Shown here: one piece after another, positions 22,100 through 30,691 of the stretch
Layout of the letters: every line of letters starts with the position of its first letter
Position numbering within the stretch: the first letter of the stretch is position 1
Made by a program: the position numbers and the translations under genes
Assembly (NCBI RefSeq): GCF_015999245.1
Contig: NZ_JAEAMR010000022.1
Span: 960,808-995,929, forward strand
Direction of reading: 5' to 3'
From: Streptomyces sp. AV19
GTDB lineage: Bacteria; Actinomycetota; Actinomycetes; Streptomycetales; Streptomycetaceae
Length of the DNA: 35,122 nucleotides
The notes under the pieces: generated by a model
Database searches by the model: none
What the model saw: only the letters and a program-made list of their open reading frames with translations
What the model was told of the DNA's origin: nothing

Positions 22100-23013
22100 T
22101 CCGCCTCGCACGAACCGTCCTCGGCGACGTGCCGGCCGCCGAACTGGGCTCCGTCGACGCGCACGACCACCTCTTCCTCCGCAGCCCCGCGCTGCCCGGG
22201 GAGGAACTCGACGATCCTCGGGCCGCGGAGGCCGAGTTGACCGCTTTCCGGGAGGCGGGCGGCGGGACGGTCGTCCAGTGGACACCGCGCGGGATGGGAC
22301 GGCGGCTCGCGGACGCCGTCGCCGCGTCCCGGGCGACGGGCGTCCACGTCGTCGCGGCGACGGGCCTGCACCAGGCGGCCCACTACGAACCCGCCTCCCT
22401 GGCACGGGACATGGACCGCCTGACCGACCTCTTCGTGACGGATCTGACCACCGCCCCCGTCCGCGCGGGACTCGTCAAGGTCGCCAGCGGATTCCACGGC
22501 CTCGACGCCCACGCGCGGCGCACGATGACCGCGGCGGCGGAGGCGCACCACGCGACCGGGGCCCCGGTCGCGGTCCATCTGGAGCTGGGGACAGCGGCGT
22601 TGGACGTACTCGACCTGCTGTGCGGCGACCTCGGAATGCCACCCGCGTCGGTCGTCCTCGGCCACCTCGGCCGCTCCCCCGACGCCCGAGTCCACCTGGA
22701 GGCCGCACGCTCGGGCGCGTTCCTCGCCTTCGACGGCCCGTCGCGACGCCATCACCCCACGGACTGGCGGCTGTTCGACCGGCTGACGGCCCTGGTGGAG
22801 GCGGGACACGCGGGCCAGATCCTGCTGGGCGGGGACACGACGACGGCGGGGGCCCGGCGGGAGGGGCCCGGGATGCGGTTCCTCCTGCGGGGGCTGCGGC
22901 CGCGGCTGGAGCGGGAATTCGGGGAGGAGGCGGGGAGGGCGGTGTTCGTGGAGAATCCGGGGCGGGTTTTCGGGTGGGTGCGAGCGGCGCCTCGCACTCA
23001 TGCACACCCGTGA
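22096..23013 (+). CDS. Phosphotriesterase-family metal hydrolase
   Basis: A 305-residue amidohydrolase-superfamily protein of the PTE/lactonase group. The binuclear metal set is complete: H23 and H25 (DAHDHLF), the bridging Lys128 (VKVASGFHG), H161 (VAVHLELG), H190 (VLGHLGRS) and D247 (LLGGDTTT). Members hydrolyse lactones, organophosphates or sugar-phosphate lactones. Overlap with the decarboxylase-like gene shows an operon; a lactone made or consumed with that protein would fit, as in protocatechuate-type pathways, but this is inference. Confidence 0.92.
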   Translation: MIRLARTVLGDVPAAELGSVDAHDHLFLRSPALPGEELDDPRAAEAELTAFREAGGGTVVQWTPRGMGRRLADAVAASRATGVHVVAATGLHQAAHYEPASLARDMDRLTDLFVTDLTTAPVRAGLVKVASGFHGLDAHARRTMTAAAEAHHATGAPVAVHLELGTAALDVLDLLCGDLGMPPASVVLGHLGRSPDARVHLEAARSGAFLAFDGPSRRHHPTDWRLFDRLTALVEAGHAGQILLGGDTTTAGARREGPGMRFLLRGLRPRLEREFGEEAGRAVFVENPGRVFGWVRAAPRTHAHP

Positions 23014-24184
23014 TCAGGTCTCCCTTGGGCTCAGGGGCGTGAGCCACCGGATACAGAAGACCGTGACGCGCCTGCCCGGCATGAAGACCGTGACCGAGGT
23101 ATGGGAAGCGGCCGATCGGAGCCTCGCCGAGGGAGACATCGCGTTCGTGGCCGACCTCGGCATCGCCTTGTCGAACCGGTACGGCTCCTCCGCCACCCGG
23201 GTATGGCAGTACGGCAGCGTGTTCAACCGTCTCCTGCGTCTCCTGACCTCCACTCCCGGCCGGGAGCACGTCGAGCAGGCGCTGCGGCTCGTATCCGCCG
23301 CCGCGTCCGCCGATCGAAAACTGCCCCGGTACGCTGCGTCACTGCTCGCCGCAGGCCAGACCCCGGAGAACCTGGCCGTGGTCTTCACCGGCGGCAGCTC
23401 GCGCGCGGGCGCCTCCGAGGAGCTCCGGGCCTGCCTCGTCCACGAGCTGGTGCTGCGAGGCGTGGCGGTCGGGGAGACCCCGGGAATCGCGGGGTGGGCG
23501 AGGTCGCCGCACTGGCGTCACCATCCGCTCGGCCGGCTGCCACTGGCCCTCGGCACACTCGAGGAGACACCGTCCCTGCCGAGTTGCTCGGCGGGCGGAG
23601 CGAGCTGCTCACTGCCGTACGGGCAGCAGGACGGCGGCCCCGGGCCGGCCCCGGGCGGCACCGCGCACGTCCCCACGGCGACCGGGACGACGACGGAGGC
23701 TTTCCGCTCGGCCGTCGCCGCGGCCACGGCCAACTGGGCCGACGAGTCCAACGGACGCATCGAGGCCGGAACGTACGACCTTGCCGCGCCGGTCGGGACG
23801 GACGGACTTCCCGGACTGCTGGTGACCCTGGGCCTGGAGTGCTTCGACGGGGTGGGCCGACGCAACCGCCTGGCGCTCTCCTCCCGCCGGCCGGAGGAAG
23901 CGTGGCACATGCTCTTCGCGGCAGCGTCGACCGGCGGGGCGTACAACCACGGCATGTACGGTGCGTACGGCCGGCTGGCCGCCTGGCGGTCCCTCGCCGC
24001 CCTGTCCGGCGCGGCCGCGGACGCGGCGCCTGATGACGTGGCGCGGCAGGCCCGGGACTGCGCCTGGTACGACTTCGGGGGCGCCACGAAGTGGTTCACG
24101 CGTGTCGCCTGGGACATAGGACTGGTCACCGTGGCCCCGGGACGGCGACGACTCGCCGTACTGGCCGCCACGGACACCGACTGA
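23000..24184 (+). CDS. DUF6183-like protein of unknown function
   Basis: A 394-residue soluble protein resembling a Streptomyces family that I believe is DUF6183: typical blocks are VTEVWEAADRSLAEGD, RVWQYGSVFNRLLRLL, STGGAYNHGMYGAYGRLAAW and the end RRLAVLAATDTD. No catalytic motif is recognised. The first ATG (23000) overlaps the phosphotriesterase-like gene and has no ribosome site; GTG 23039 and ATG 23081 are also in frame, and homologous blocks begin only about residue 25, so the start is uncertain. The middle (about 190-225) is a low-complexity Gly/Pro/Ser stretch. It may share the upstream operon. Confidence 0.75.
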   Translation: MHTRDQVSLGLRGVSHRIQKTVTRLPGMKTVTEVWEAADRSLAEGDIAFVADLGIALSNRYGSSATRVWQYGSVFNRLLRLLTSTPGREHVEQALRLVSAAASADRKLPRYAASLLAAGQTPENLAVVFTGGSSRAGASEELRACLVHELVLRGVAVGETPGIAGWARSPHWRHHPLGRLPLALGTLEETPSLPSCSAGGASCSLPYGQQDGGPGPAPGGTAHVPTATGTTTEAFRSAVAAATANWADESNGRIEAGTYDLAAPVGTDGLPGLLVTLGLECFDGVGRRNRLALSSRRPEEAWHMLFAAASTGGAYNHGMYGAYGRLAAWRSLAALSGAAADAAPDDVARQARDCAWYDFGGATKWFTRVAWDIGLVTVAPGRRRLAVLAATDTD

Positions 24185-24593
24185 TCCCCGGCGGGGCAGG
24201 GCGCTGCCGGCTCACGCCGGCCCCTCGACGCCCTTGCGGCCGAACTTCGGTTCACAGAACGGACTTTACGCACCGGCCTCACCGCCGCTGAGGATGATCG
24301 CAGACGCGCGGACGCCGGCCTCACTGCTGGCAGCGGTGCGCCACGGAGGCGGCCGCCACCCATACGTCACTGACAGGCCGACAGAGGCGGACGACCCGTT
24401 CGGCGCAGCCGGGCTTGCGGACTTGTTTCAGGGGCCGTTCGCCCGGAATTGAAGGGAAAGCAGCTGACGATTCGTCGACATTTCGAGCCGATGGGGCGTC
24501 AGTTGACGGTTCGTCCGCTGCCGCTTCCGATTGCGGGTGGCGCGGGCCGGACGCAGGGTGGCGGCAAGATCCCCCTCTCGCAAGGAGCATCCG
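24185..24593. other. Intergenic region with spaced direct repeat
   Basis: About 410 bases without a gene. A hairpin GCCGGC-tcac-GCCGGC (24206-24221) just after the DUF6183-like stop may be a terminator. A spaced direct repeat at 24462-24515 is listed separately. Short frames here have no support. Confidence 0.45.
24462..24515 (+). promoter_or_regulatory. Direct repeat AG(C/T)TGACG(A/G)TTCGTC, two copies
   Basis: AGCTGACGATTCGTC at 24462-24476 recurs as AGTTGACGGTTCGTC at 24501-24515, starts 39 bp apart, about 80-130 bases before the secreted-protein start. Two of 15 positions differ. The setting suggests an activator or sigma-factor-associated site for the downstream gene. Confidence 0.4.
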
Positions 24594-25235
24594 ATGGACG
24601 CACCCCGCCGGACCGGCCTTCTCCTCACCGCCGCCGTCTGCGGCTCGCTCGCGCTGGGCACCGTCCCGGCCGTCGCCGACGCCCCGCCCGTGGCCCCCGC
24701 GCCCCTGCCGGCCGCGCGGCCGCTGACCGCGCCGGTGGTCGCCACGGCCCCGGACGAACTGCGCCGGATCTCCGCCGACGCCGTGCGGGCGCTCGACCAG
24801 GACGCCGTCGGCCAGCGGGCCGCCGAGGCGGTCGTGGCGTGCGACTCCCTGGCGCGGCCCAGCCAGGAGCAGGGCGTGGTCTGCGGCGCGGTCCGCGACC
24901 GGATCGGCGTCCTGGCCGGGGCCCGGTCCGAGCTCCAGCAGCAGGCCACGTCCCCCGCACCGGACCGCGCGAGGATCGACTGCGCGCGGGAGGACGCCCG
25001 GCGGGCCCGGGAGGGCCTGGACCCGTCCGACGAGCGCGACCGGTACGACGGGTCCGGTCCGCGCCACGAGTCCGGGTGGGACCGTGACTCCGGCCGTCCT
25101 TACCACGGATCCGTCGGCGACAACGGCGGTCTGCTGGGTGTGCTCGGCCGGCTGGGGAGCATGACGATCGGCCAGGCCCAGGAGGAAATCGCGCGGCTGG
25201 CCAAGCTGTTCGGCATTCCCGGCCCGGGGCGCTGA
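24594..25235 (+). CDS. Secreted protein of unknown function
   Basis: A 213-residue protein with a clear Sec signal (RR near the start, then LLLTAAVCGSLALGTVPAVA with an AxA-like cleavage near ADA at residue 30). The mature part is Ala/Arg-rich helix with three Cys (about residues 82-127), then a Gly/Asp-rich low-complexity stretch and a C-terminal helix (TIGQAQEEIARLAKLFG). I recognise no family. ATG 24594 follows AAGGAG. A strong hairpin terminator follows, so it is probably monocistronic. Confidence 0.8.
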   Translation: MDAPRRTGLLLTAAVCGSLALGTVPAVADAPPVAPAPLPAARPLTAPVVATAPDELRRISADAVRALDQDAVGQRAAEAVVACDSLARPSQEQGVVCGAVRDRIGVLAGARSELQQQATSPAPDRARIDCAREDARRAREGLDPSDERDRYDGSGPRHESGWDRDSGRPYHGSVGDNGGLLGVLGRLGSMTIGQAQEEIARLAKLFGIPGPGR

Positions 25236-25340
25236 GCCGCCCCCATACGCCCGATCGCCCGAAAAGCACACCGCCATATGGCCGGAGCGGTGGCGTCCGA
25301 GGGGCTGCCGGGCCGGGGCCCGGTGCATTGTTCAGCTCCG

Positions 25341-25365
25341 CGGGGGGCGCGACCGGCGCCCCCCG
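25341..25365 (+). terminator. Hairpin terminator
   Basis: Perfect 10-bp stem (CGGGGGGCGC / GCGCCCCCCG) with 5-base loop, about 105 bases after the secreted-protein gene and 57 before the DUF4142 gene. The stem is strong and there is no T-run. Confidence 0.6.
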
Positions 25366-25422
25366 GCCGGACGGGCCCGCGTCGCCGCGGCGGCGCGGGC
25401 CGACGAGAACGGAGCAGCGAAA

Positions 25423-26070
25423 ATGCGTATGCGACACCGGGTCACGACGGCACTGGCGGTCCTCTCCCTAGTCACGGCGTCGACGGGTACGGCACTGGCC
25501 ACCGACTCCCGCGACGACTCCTTCCTGGAGACGGTGCACCAGGGCAACATGGCCGAGATCGCGGCGGGCAGCGACGCGCAGAAGAACGCCGTGGCCCCGT
25601 GCGTGCGCGAGACCGGCAGGGTGCTCGTCCGCGACCACACGGAGCTCGACAAGGGGGTCAAGGAACTGGGCGGCAAACTGGACGTGGCCCTGCCACGGAA
25701 GGTCAGCGACGAGCAGGACAAGAGCCTCAAGGAACTGCGGAAGAAAGCCCACACGCCCGCCTACGACAACCTCTGGCTGCGCGCCCAGGACACCGCGCAC
25801 GTCCTGACGCTGGACCTGCTCAAGGACGAGGCGTCCAACGGCAGGGACGCCGACATCCGGGACGCGGCGAAGAAGGCGCAGCCGGTCATCGCCAAACACC
25901 TGGACCTCGTGCGCGACTGCATGATGCGGTCCCCGGACCGGCAGATCACCCCGGTCAAGCCGGTCAAGCGGCCTTCGTCGCTCCAGCACACCTCACCGGC
26001 GCGTACCAGTACCTCCACGCACCACAGCGTCCCGGCGCGCACCCAGAGCGTCCCGGTGCGCCGGCCTTAA
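25423..26070 (+). CDS. Secreted DUF4142-family protein
   Basis: A 215-residue protein with a signal peptide (VTTALAVLSLVTASTGTALA, cleavage after ALA) and a DUF4142 ferritin-like four-helix domain: DDSFLETVHQGNMAEIAAGS, VRETGRVLVRDHTELDKGVK and ending in a helix around RDAAKKAQPVIAKHLDLVRD. Members are exported proteins of unclear role in many bacteria. The last 40 residues are a basic Ser/Thr/Pro tail that may interact with the cell wall. ATG 25423 and ATG 25429 are both possible; GGAG is upstream. It converges on the LCP gene with 48 bases between. Confidence 0.9.
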   Translation: MRMRHRVTTALAVLSLVTASTGTALATDSRDDSFLETVHQGNMAEIAAGSDAQKNAVAPCVRETGRVLVRDHTELDKGVKELGGKLDVALPRKVSDEQDKSLKELRKKAHTPAYDNLWLRAQDTAHVLTLDLLKDEASNGRDADIRDAAKKAQPVIAKHLDLVRDCMMRSPDRQITPVKPVKRPSSLQHTSPARTSTSTHHSVPARTQSVPVRRP

Positions 26071-26118
26071 CAGGGCTCCCTGGAAGGACGTCTCAACAGG
26101 GCGTCCGTTCCCCTCGGT

Positions 26119-27849
26119 TCAGTCCACGCACGTGATGCCCCCCATCCGCACCGACCGGCCCTGGAAGGCGTCGGACGGCACCCGGGAGTCCCCGCCGGGG
26201 GCGGCGGCCGGGTGGGGGGACGGGGCCGCGCCCGGCCCGGGCGCCGTGAAGCCGGACCCCAGGGTGACGACGACCCGCCGCACGGGAACCGCGGAGCTCC
26301 GGGTCGCGCTCACCCCCAGCCGCGCGGCGATCTGCCGGGCCGCGGCCCCCGCCCCCCGGCCGTGGACGACGCTCGTCCCGCCCCCGCCGGGGGCGTTGGC
26401 GATGTGCCCCGGCGCGTAGCCGAGGGCGGACAGGGAGCGGGACTCGGCCGCCGCCGCGCCGCGGACGCCGGAGGCGTTGTGCACGTCCACGGTGGTCGAG
26501 GAGGCGTCGGCGGGGACGGGGGGCGGGGGGCTCGGGGAAGCGACGGGGGGCACGGACCGGTCGGATCGCGGATGGCCCGGGTGATCCGCGTGATCCGACG
26601 CGTGATCCGAGTGGTCCGAGTGGTTCGAGCGGTCGATCATCTCCCGCACGAGGCTCCTGACCCGGGCCGGGTCGACGAGGTTGACCGCCTCTCCCTTGCG
26701 GGTGGCGAAGCCGGCGATGGGCAGGGTGTGGAACTCGGCGTCACCGCCGGTGAGGTCGGGGGCCTGGCGGGCGAAGGCCAGCAGGTCCCACTGGTCGTCG
26801 AGGACGACGTCCTTCTTGACGACGTCGAGCAGCCCCTCCAGCTTGTCGATGTCGCTCCAGGCGCCCTGGGAGGTGAGCTTGTGGACGACAGAGGAGAGGA
26901 ACGCCTGCTGTCGGTGCGTCCGGTCGAGGTCGCCGCCCTCCAGCCCGTGCCGCTGGCGGACGAACGCCAGGGCCTGCCGGGCATCCAGCTCCTGGCGGCC
27001 GGCGGGGAAGTCGGCGCCGGAGAACCGGTCGTGGACGGCGTGCCGCAGACAGACCGGGACCGGCTGGACGACCTTGGCGATGTCGTAGAAGCCCAGCAGG
27101 TTGACCTCGGCGAAGTGGTCGATGGGCACCCCGAGGAAATCCTGCACCGTCGCCAGCGTGGCCTCGCGGCCGGCCTCCCGGCTGCGGTGCTCCAGCTCGG
27201 CGCCCTTGAGCCCCTGCGCGGCCAGCCGGTCCTGGGCCTCGGCCTTCGCGATCCCGTACGCCTCCTTGATCTTGTGCTCGCCGCGGCCGCCGGCGACCTG
27301 GACGTAGTCGTCGCGCGGGATGGAGAACGCGGTGACCTTCCCGCCGCCCGCCGGGATGTGCATCAGGATCAGCGTGTTGGTGTTGTAGCCGCCGATGCCG
27401 CTGGAGCCGGCGTGCAGCTCCTGCTGGACGAACTCCTTCGGCAGGTCGTCGCCGTTCATGTCCTTGCGGCTGTCCAGGCCGATCAGCAGCAGGTTGACGG
27501 AGTCGTCGGGCTTCCTCGGAGCGCTCTTCCGCAGGGCCTCCAGGGCCCGGGAGGTGGTCAGGCCCTTGGTGAGCCAGTGGCCCGCGAGCCAGCCGGTCCC
27601 GGCGATCGCCAGGATCACCGCCGAGGCGAGGCAGACCGCGATCCGGGCGTAGTGGCCCGGGCTGGGCCGGGGGGCGTCCCGGGGCGGGGCGGCCTTTCCG
27701 GCGGAGCTCCTGGCCGGGCCTTTGCCGGGGCCTTGGACAGGGCCTCTGACAGCGCCTCTGACAGGGCCTTTTACGGGTCCCTTGACGGAGCTCCTGACGG
27801 CACCCTTCGTGGTGCCCTGTTTTCCGTCCCTGCCGCGGGGGTCGCGCAT
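26119..27849 (-). CDS. LytR-CpsA-Psr (LCP) family protein
   Basis: A 576-residue cell-wall enzyme that attaches glycopolymers to peptidoglycan. Order: a 60-residue cytoplasmic tail of repeated K/R-G-P units, one membrane helix (IAVCLASAVILAIAGTGWLA), the LCP domain (SVNLLLIGLDSR, TNTLILMHI, VTAFSIPRDDYVQV, ARQALAFVRQRHGLEGGDL), a spacer rich in His/Ser/Asp (SNHSDHSDHASDHADHPGH) and a C-terminal LytR_C domain (TVDVHNASGVRGAA onward). The catalytic Arg/Asp positions of the LCP domain are kept. ATG 27849. The His-rich spacer and tail repeats are unusual and probably length-variable. Confidence 0.93.
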   Translation of the reverse strand: MRDPRGRDGKQGTTKGAVRSSVKGPVKGPVRGAVRGPVQGPGKGPARSSAGKAAPPRDAPRPSPGHYARIAVCLASAVILAIAGTGWLAGHWLTKGLTTSRALEALRKSAPRKPDDSVNLLLIGLDSRKDMNGDDLPKEFVQQELHAGSSGIGGYNTNTLILMHIPAGGGKVTAFSIPRDDYVQVAGGRGEHKIKEAYGIAKAEAQDRLAAQGLKGAELEHRSREAGREATLATVQDFLGVPIDHFAEVNLLGFYDIAKVVQPVPVCLRHAVHDRFSGADFPAGRQELDARQALAFVRQRHGLEGGDLDRTHRQQAFLSSVVHKLTSQGAWSDIDKLEGLLDVVKKDVVLDDQWDLLAFARQAPDLTGGDAEFHTLPIAGFATRKGEAVNLVDPARVRSLVREMIDRSNHSDHSDHASDHADHPGHPRSDRSVPPVASPSPPPPVPADASSTTVDVHNASGVRGAAAAESRSLSALGYAPGHIANAPGGGGTSVVHGRGAGAAARQIAARLGVSATRSSAVPVRRVVVTLGSGFTAPGPGAAPSPHPAAAPGGDSRVPSDAFQGRSVRMGGITCVD

Positions 27850-28118
27850 CGCCCGCCCTTCCTGCCTTGCCCGTTCCCGGCGGGCGGGCCCCCTGGGACG
27901 CCTCCCCCGCCAGAGCGCTCAACGAGCCATGGCGGGGTGCGGTGACGGGTTGCGGGACGAGTTGCGTGGGGGCCGGGCGGAGATCCGGCGGGTGTTCCGG
28001 GGGCCACGTTCGCGGAGGTCCTCCGTCCGGGCTAGTTTCGACAGACGGCGTACCGCTGTTCCCGAGCCGCGTACCGCTGTCCCGAGCCGTCCCGGGCCTC
28101 TGTGCCGAGGAGGAGTCC
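27850..28118. repeat. Divergent intergenic region with 20-bp tandem duplication
   Basis: The gap between the LCP and exporter genes. GCGTACCGCTGT(T)CCCGAGCC occurs twice in tandem (28048-28068 and 28069-28088), about 30 bases before the exporter start codon, with one base of difference in length. It could be a duplicated regulator site or a replication-slippage duplication. Confidence 0.5.
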
Positions 28119-29543
28119 ATGTCCCGACGTCCGGCCCCGCATCCGTCCCGTTCGCGGACGTGGCCGGCGGCGCTGACCGAGGAGCGGGCCCGGCCCCGGC
28201 GGATACGCGAGCGGCCCGGTGCCTGGCGGCTGGCCGTGGTCACGGTGTGCTTCGGGGCGTTCATGGGGCAGCTGGACGCCAGCATCGTCACGCTGACGTA
28301 CCGGAGTCTGAGCAGCGAGTTCCACGCCTCGATGGCGGCCGTGGAGTGGGTGTCGCTGTCCTACCTGCTGACGCTGGTCGCCCTGCTGGTGCCCGTCGGG
28401 CGGATCTCGGACGCCCGGGGGCGCAAGCTGCTGTACCTCTACGGCTTCGCCCTGTTCACCGCCGCCTCGGCGGCCTGCGGGCTGGCGCCCTCGCTGGCCG
28501 CGCTGGTCGGCGCCCGCGTCGTCCAGGCCGCCGGGGCGGCGATGATGCAGTCGAACAGCGTGGCCCTGGTGACCACCAGCGCGCCGCGCGGCCGGATGCG
28601 GGCCGCGCTCGGGGTGCAGGCGGCGGCCCAGGCACTGGGACTCGCGCTCGGGCCGACGGTAGGCGGTGCGCTGGTCTCGGCGTTCGGCTGGCGCTGGGTG
28701 TTCGCCGTCAACGTGCCGGTGGGCGTCGTCGCCCTGGTGGCGGGCCACTACCTGCTGCCCAGGACCCGCAGCCGGACCGCCGCCGCCCGCTTCGACCGCG
28801 TCGGCCTGGCGCTCCTGGCCGCCACGACCACCGCGCTCCTGCTGGGGGTCTCCGGGGCCTCGGGCCTGCCGTTCCCGTGGTGGACGGTCGTCGTGCTGCT
28901 CTTGCTGGCGGGGGTGGCCGGCGCCGCACTGTGGCGGCATCTGGGACGCAGCGAGCGGCCGCTGCTGGATCCGGCGCTGCTGCGGTGCCGGACGGTGGCG
29001 ACGGGGCTGGGCGGGGCGCTCTGTGACTACCTGGTGCTCTTCGGGCCGCTGGTGCTGGTGCCGGCCGCGCTCACGTCGGCGGGCTCCTCCGAGCTCGTCG
29101 CCGGCCTCGTGCTCACCGCCCTGCCGGCCGGCTTCGCGCTCGCGGCGACCTGCGCGGACCGGGCGCTGCCGCGCGGGATGCCGGACCGTGGGCGCTGTCT
29201 GCTGGGGGCCGGTGTGTGCGTGGCGGCGCTGGTGGTCATGGCCGTGCTGCCGCTGACGCCGGTGGTGTTGGTGCCGCTGCTGGTGCTGCTCGGGCTGGGG
29301 CTGGGCGTCTACACGCCGGCGAACAACGCGGTCATCATGACCGCGATCCCGACGAGTTCCTCGGGGACGGGGGGTGGGCTGGTGAACATGGCGCGGGGGC
29401 TGGGGACGGCGCTGGGCATTGCGCTGGTGACGCTGGCCCTGCACCTGTCGGGGGCAGGGGGTGGGCCGCGGTGGGCGGTGGTGGCGTTGGTGCCGTTCGC
29501 GGTGGTGATGGGGGTGGCGGCGGGGGTGGGGCGTCGCCGTTGA
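28119..29543 (+). CDS. MFS exporter, 14-helix DHA2-type
   Basis: A 474-residue drug:proton antiporter. It has the family signatures: FMGQLDASIVTLTYRSL in helix 1, motif A GRISDARGRKLLYLYG, and motif C GLALGPTVGGALVSAFGWRW in helix 5. About 14 hydrophobic segments follow, with a conserved GLGVYTPANNAVI near the end. Substrate unknown, likely a toxic or secreted metabolite. ATG 28119 follows GAGGAG closely; the first 35 residues are a basic cytoplasmic leader. It stands alone on the plus strand and is followed by a dispersed repeat. Confidence 0.92.
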   Translation: MSRRPAPHPSRSRTWPAALTEERARPRRIRERPGAWRLAVVTVCFGAFMGQLDASIVTLTYRSLSSEFHASMAAVEWVSLSYLLTLVALLVPVGRISDARGRKLLYLYGFALFTAASAACGLAPSLAALVGARVVQAAGAAMMQSNSVALVTTSAPRGRMRAALGVQAAAQALGLALGPTVGGALVSAFGWRWVFAVNVPVGVVALVAGHYLLPRTRSRTAAARFDRVGLALLAATTTALLLGVSGASGLPFPWWTVVVLLLLAGVAGAALWRHLGRSERPLLDPALLRCRTVATGLGGALCDYLVLFGPLVLVPAALTSAGSSELVAGLVLTALPAGFALAATCADRALPRGMPDRGRCLLGAGVCVAALVVMAVLPLTPVVLVPLLVLLGLGLGVYTPANNAVIMTAIPTSSSGTGGGLVNMARGLGTALGIALVTLALHLSGAGGGPRWAVVALVPFAVVMGVAAGVGRRR

Positions 29544-29575
29544 GGGGCCGTTGAGGGGGTTTGCCCCGGCCCGCC

Positions 29576-29706
29576 CTTTCACCGTTTCTTCCGGGCTGCG
29601 CCCCTCGGCCCCGCATCGGGCGCGAAATCCAGCCCGTCCGGCGTTTGAGGACGAACGCGGTGCAGCCGCGTTGCCCCCGCGCGAAGCGCGCAAGAAACGG
29701 TGAAAG
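29576..29706. repeat. Dispersed intergenic palindromic repeat (copy 1)
   Basis: The element is bounded by a perfect 15-bp inverted repeat (CTTTCACCGTTTCTT at 29576-29590, AAGAAACGGTGAAAG at 29692-29706) and contains CAGCCCGTCCGGCGTTTGAG (from 29630) plus a small GCGC hairpin. The same outer and inner blocks recur at 34694-34708 and 35053 onward. Sequence of this kind is a common interspersed repeat of Streptomyces genomes; here it also serves as the shared end of the convergent MFS and S4 genes. Confidence 0.7.
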
Positions 29707-29742
29707 TGGGGGTGCCCCTCTGGGGGAGGGCCAGGGGCGAGC

Positions 29743-30126
29743 TCACGCCCCCGGCGCACCCCGCAGCCGCTCGATCTCCCTGCGGTCCCGCTTCGTCGGG
29801 CGGCCCGTGCCGCGGTCGCGTACGCCCGCGGCGGCGGCGACCTCGCGCGGCGGCACCGGCGGGCTGTTGTCGACGTAGCACTCCGCCGCGGCCGGGGCGC
29901 CGACCCGCTTGCGGACCAGGCGGGAGACCACGACGACGCGTTCGCGCCCGGCGTGGAAGAGCCGCACCTCGTCCCCGGGCCGCACCGTCTGCGCCGGCTT
30001 CGCGCGGTCGCCGTTGACGCGGACGTGGCCGGCGCGGCAGGCCGTCGCGGCCAGCGAACGGGTCTTCGTCAGCCGCACGGCCCAGATCCAGCTGTCGACA
30101 CGTACGGGGCCTTCGTCCTCAACCAT
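29743..30126 (-). CDS. S4-domain RNA-binding protein (Hsp15-like)
   Basis: A 127-residue protein with an S4 RNA-binding domain (VDSWIWAVRLTKTRSLAATA, CRAGHVRVNGDRAKPAQTVR, PGDEVRL) and a basic tail (GRPTKRDRREIERLRG). This is the layout of HslR/Hsp15 proteins, which bind stalled 50S subunits with peptidyl-tRNA in E. coli. ATG 30126; 22 bases after the small membrane protein gene on the same strand, so likely co-transcribed. Confidence 0.93.
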   Translation of the reverse strand: MVEDEGPVRVDSWIWAVRLTKTRSLAATACRAGHVRVNGDRAKPAQTVRPGDEVRLFHAGRERVVVVSRLVRKRVGAPAAAECYVDNSPPVPPREVAAAAGVRDRGTGRPTKRDRREIERLRGAPGA

Positions 30127-30148
30127 GCCCCCGACTCTAGCCAGGGCC

Positions 30149-30433
30149 TCAGGACGCCAGGGACAGGGCCTGCACCGCGAGCCCCACGTGCAGCAGCAGG
30201 CACGTGGCCCACCCCTGGGACCTGCGTATCCCGCCCCGGACCGCGGTCGCCCAGCCCGCCGCGGTCAGCGCGGCGGCGAGGCCCCAGACCGTCCAGGCCG
30301 CGGCCTGCCAGGGACCCGAGCGGTCGGACATGATGCGGATGAGCAGAGCGGGCGCGAGTGCGAGCAGGGGCGGGCCCCAGGTGCCCTCCGTGGCTCCCTC
30401 GTTCACGTCGTCGCGAGTGTCGCCGACCGCCAT
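30149..30433 (-). CDS. Small membrane protein of unknown function
   Basis: A 94-residue protein with probable membrane helices around LLALAPALLIRI, AAAWTVWGLAAALTAAGWAT and WATCLLLHVGLAVQAL. No family is recognised. ATG 30433 and co-directional, close placement upstream of the S4 gene support a real gene. Role unknown. Confidence 0.65.
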   Translation of the reverse strand: MAVGDTRDDVNEGATEGTWGPPLLALAPALLIRIMSDRSGPWQAAAWTVWGLAAALTAAGWATAVRGGIRRSQGWATCLLLHVGLAVQALSLAS

Positions 30434-30605
30434 CGCCGTCGTTCCTCCCGTCGTCGCACAGACTCGCCGCGCGGACGCCGCCGCATGGACGTCGCCTGCA
30501 CAGTTGGACCGTTACATGACAGCTGCTCCATGCATACACGTGGTGACGGTCCGTGCGCCATGCCGCCGTTTCGCGGGGCGGCGGGGGACAGCCACGTCCC
30601 CCGGC

Positions 30606-30627
30606 CGTTCCCCCGGTCGGGGGAACG
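30606..30627. promoter_or_regulatory. Palindromic operator candidate before IclR-like gene
   Basis: CGTTCCCCC-ggtc-GGGGGAACG is a perfect 9-bp inverted repeat about 65 bases upstream of the IclR-like start. Its length and place fit an autoregulatory operator, though GC-rich hairpins also arise by chance here. Confidence 0.45.
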
Positions 30628-30691
30628 CTGCCGCCCGGACCCGTTCCTAGCCTGGGGAATCCGCGACCGGACCCAGAACGGAGAACCGCAG

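Noticed and set aside
26212..27945. Plus-strand frame of 577 codons opposite the LCP gene
   Set aside because: Shadow frame without protein-like features.
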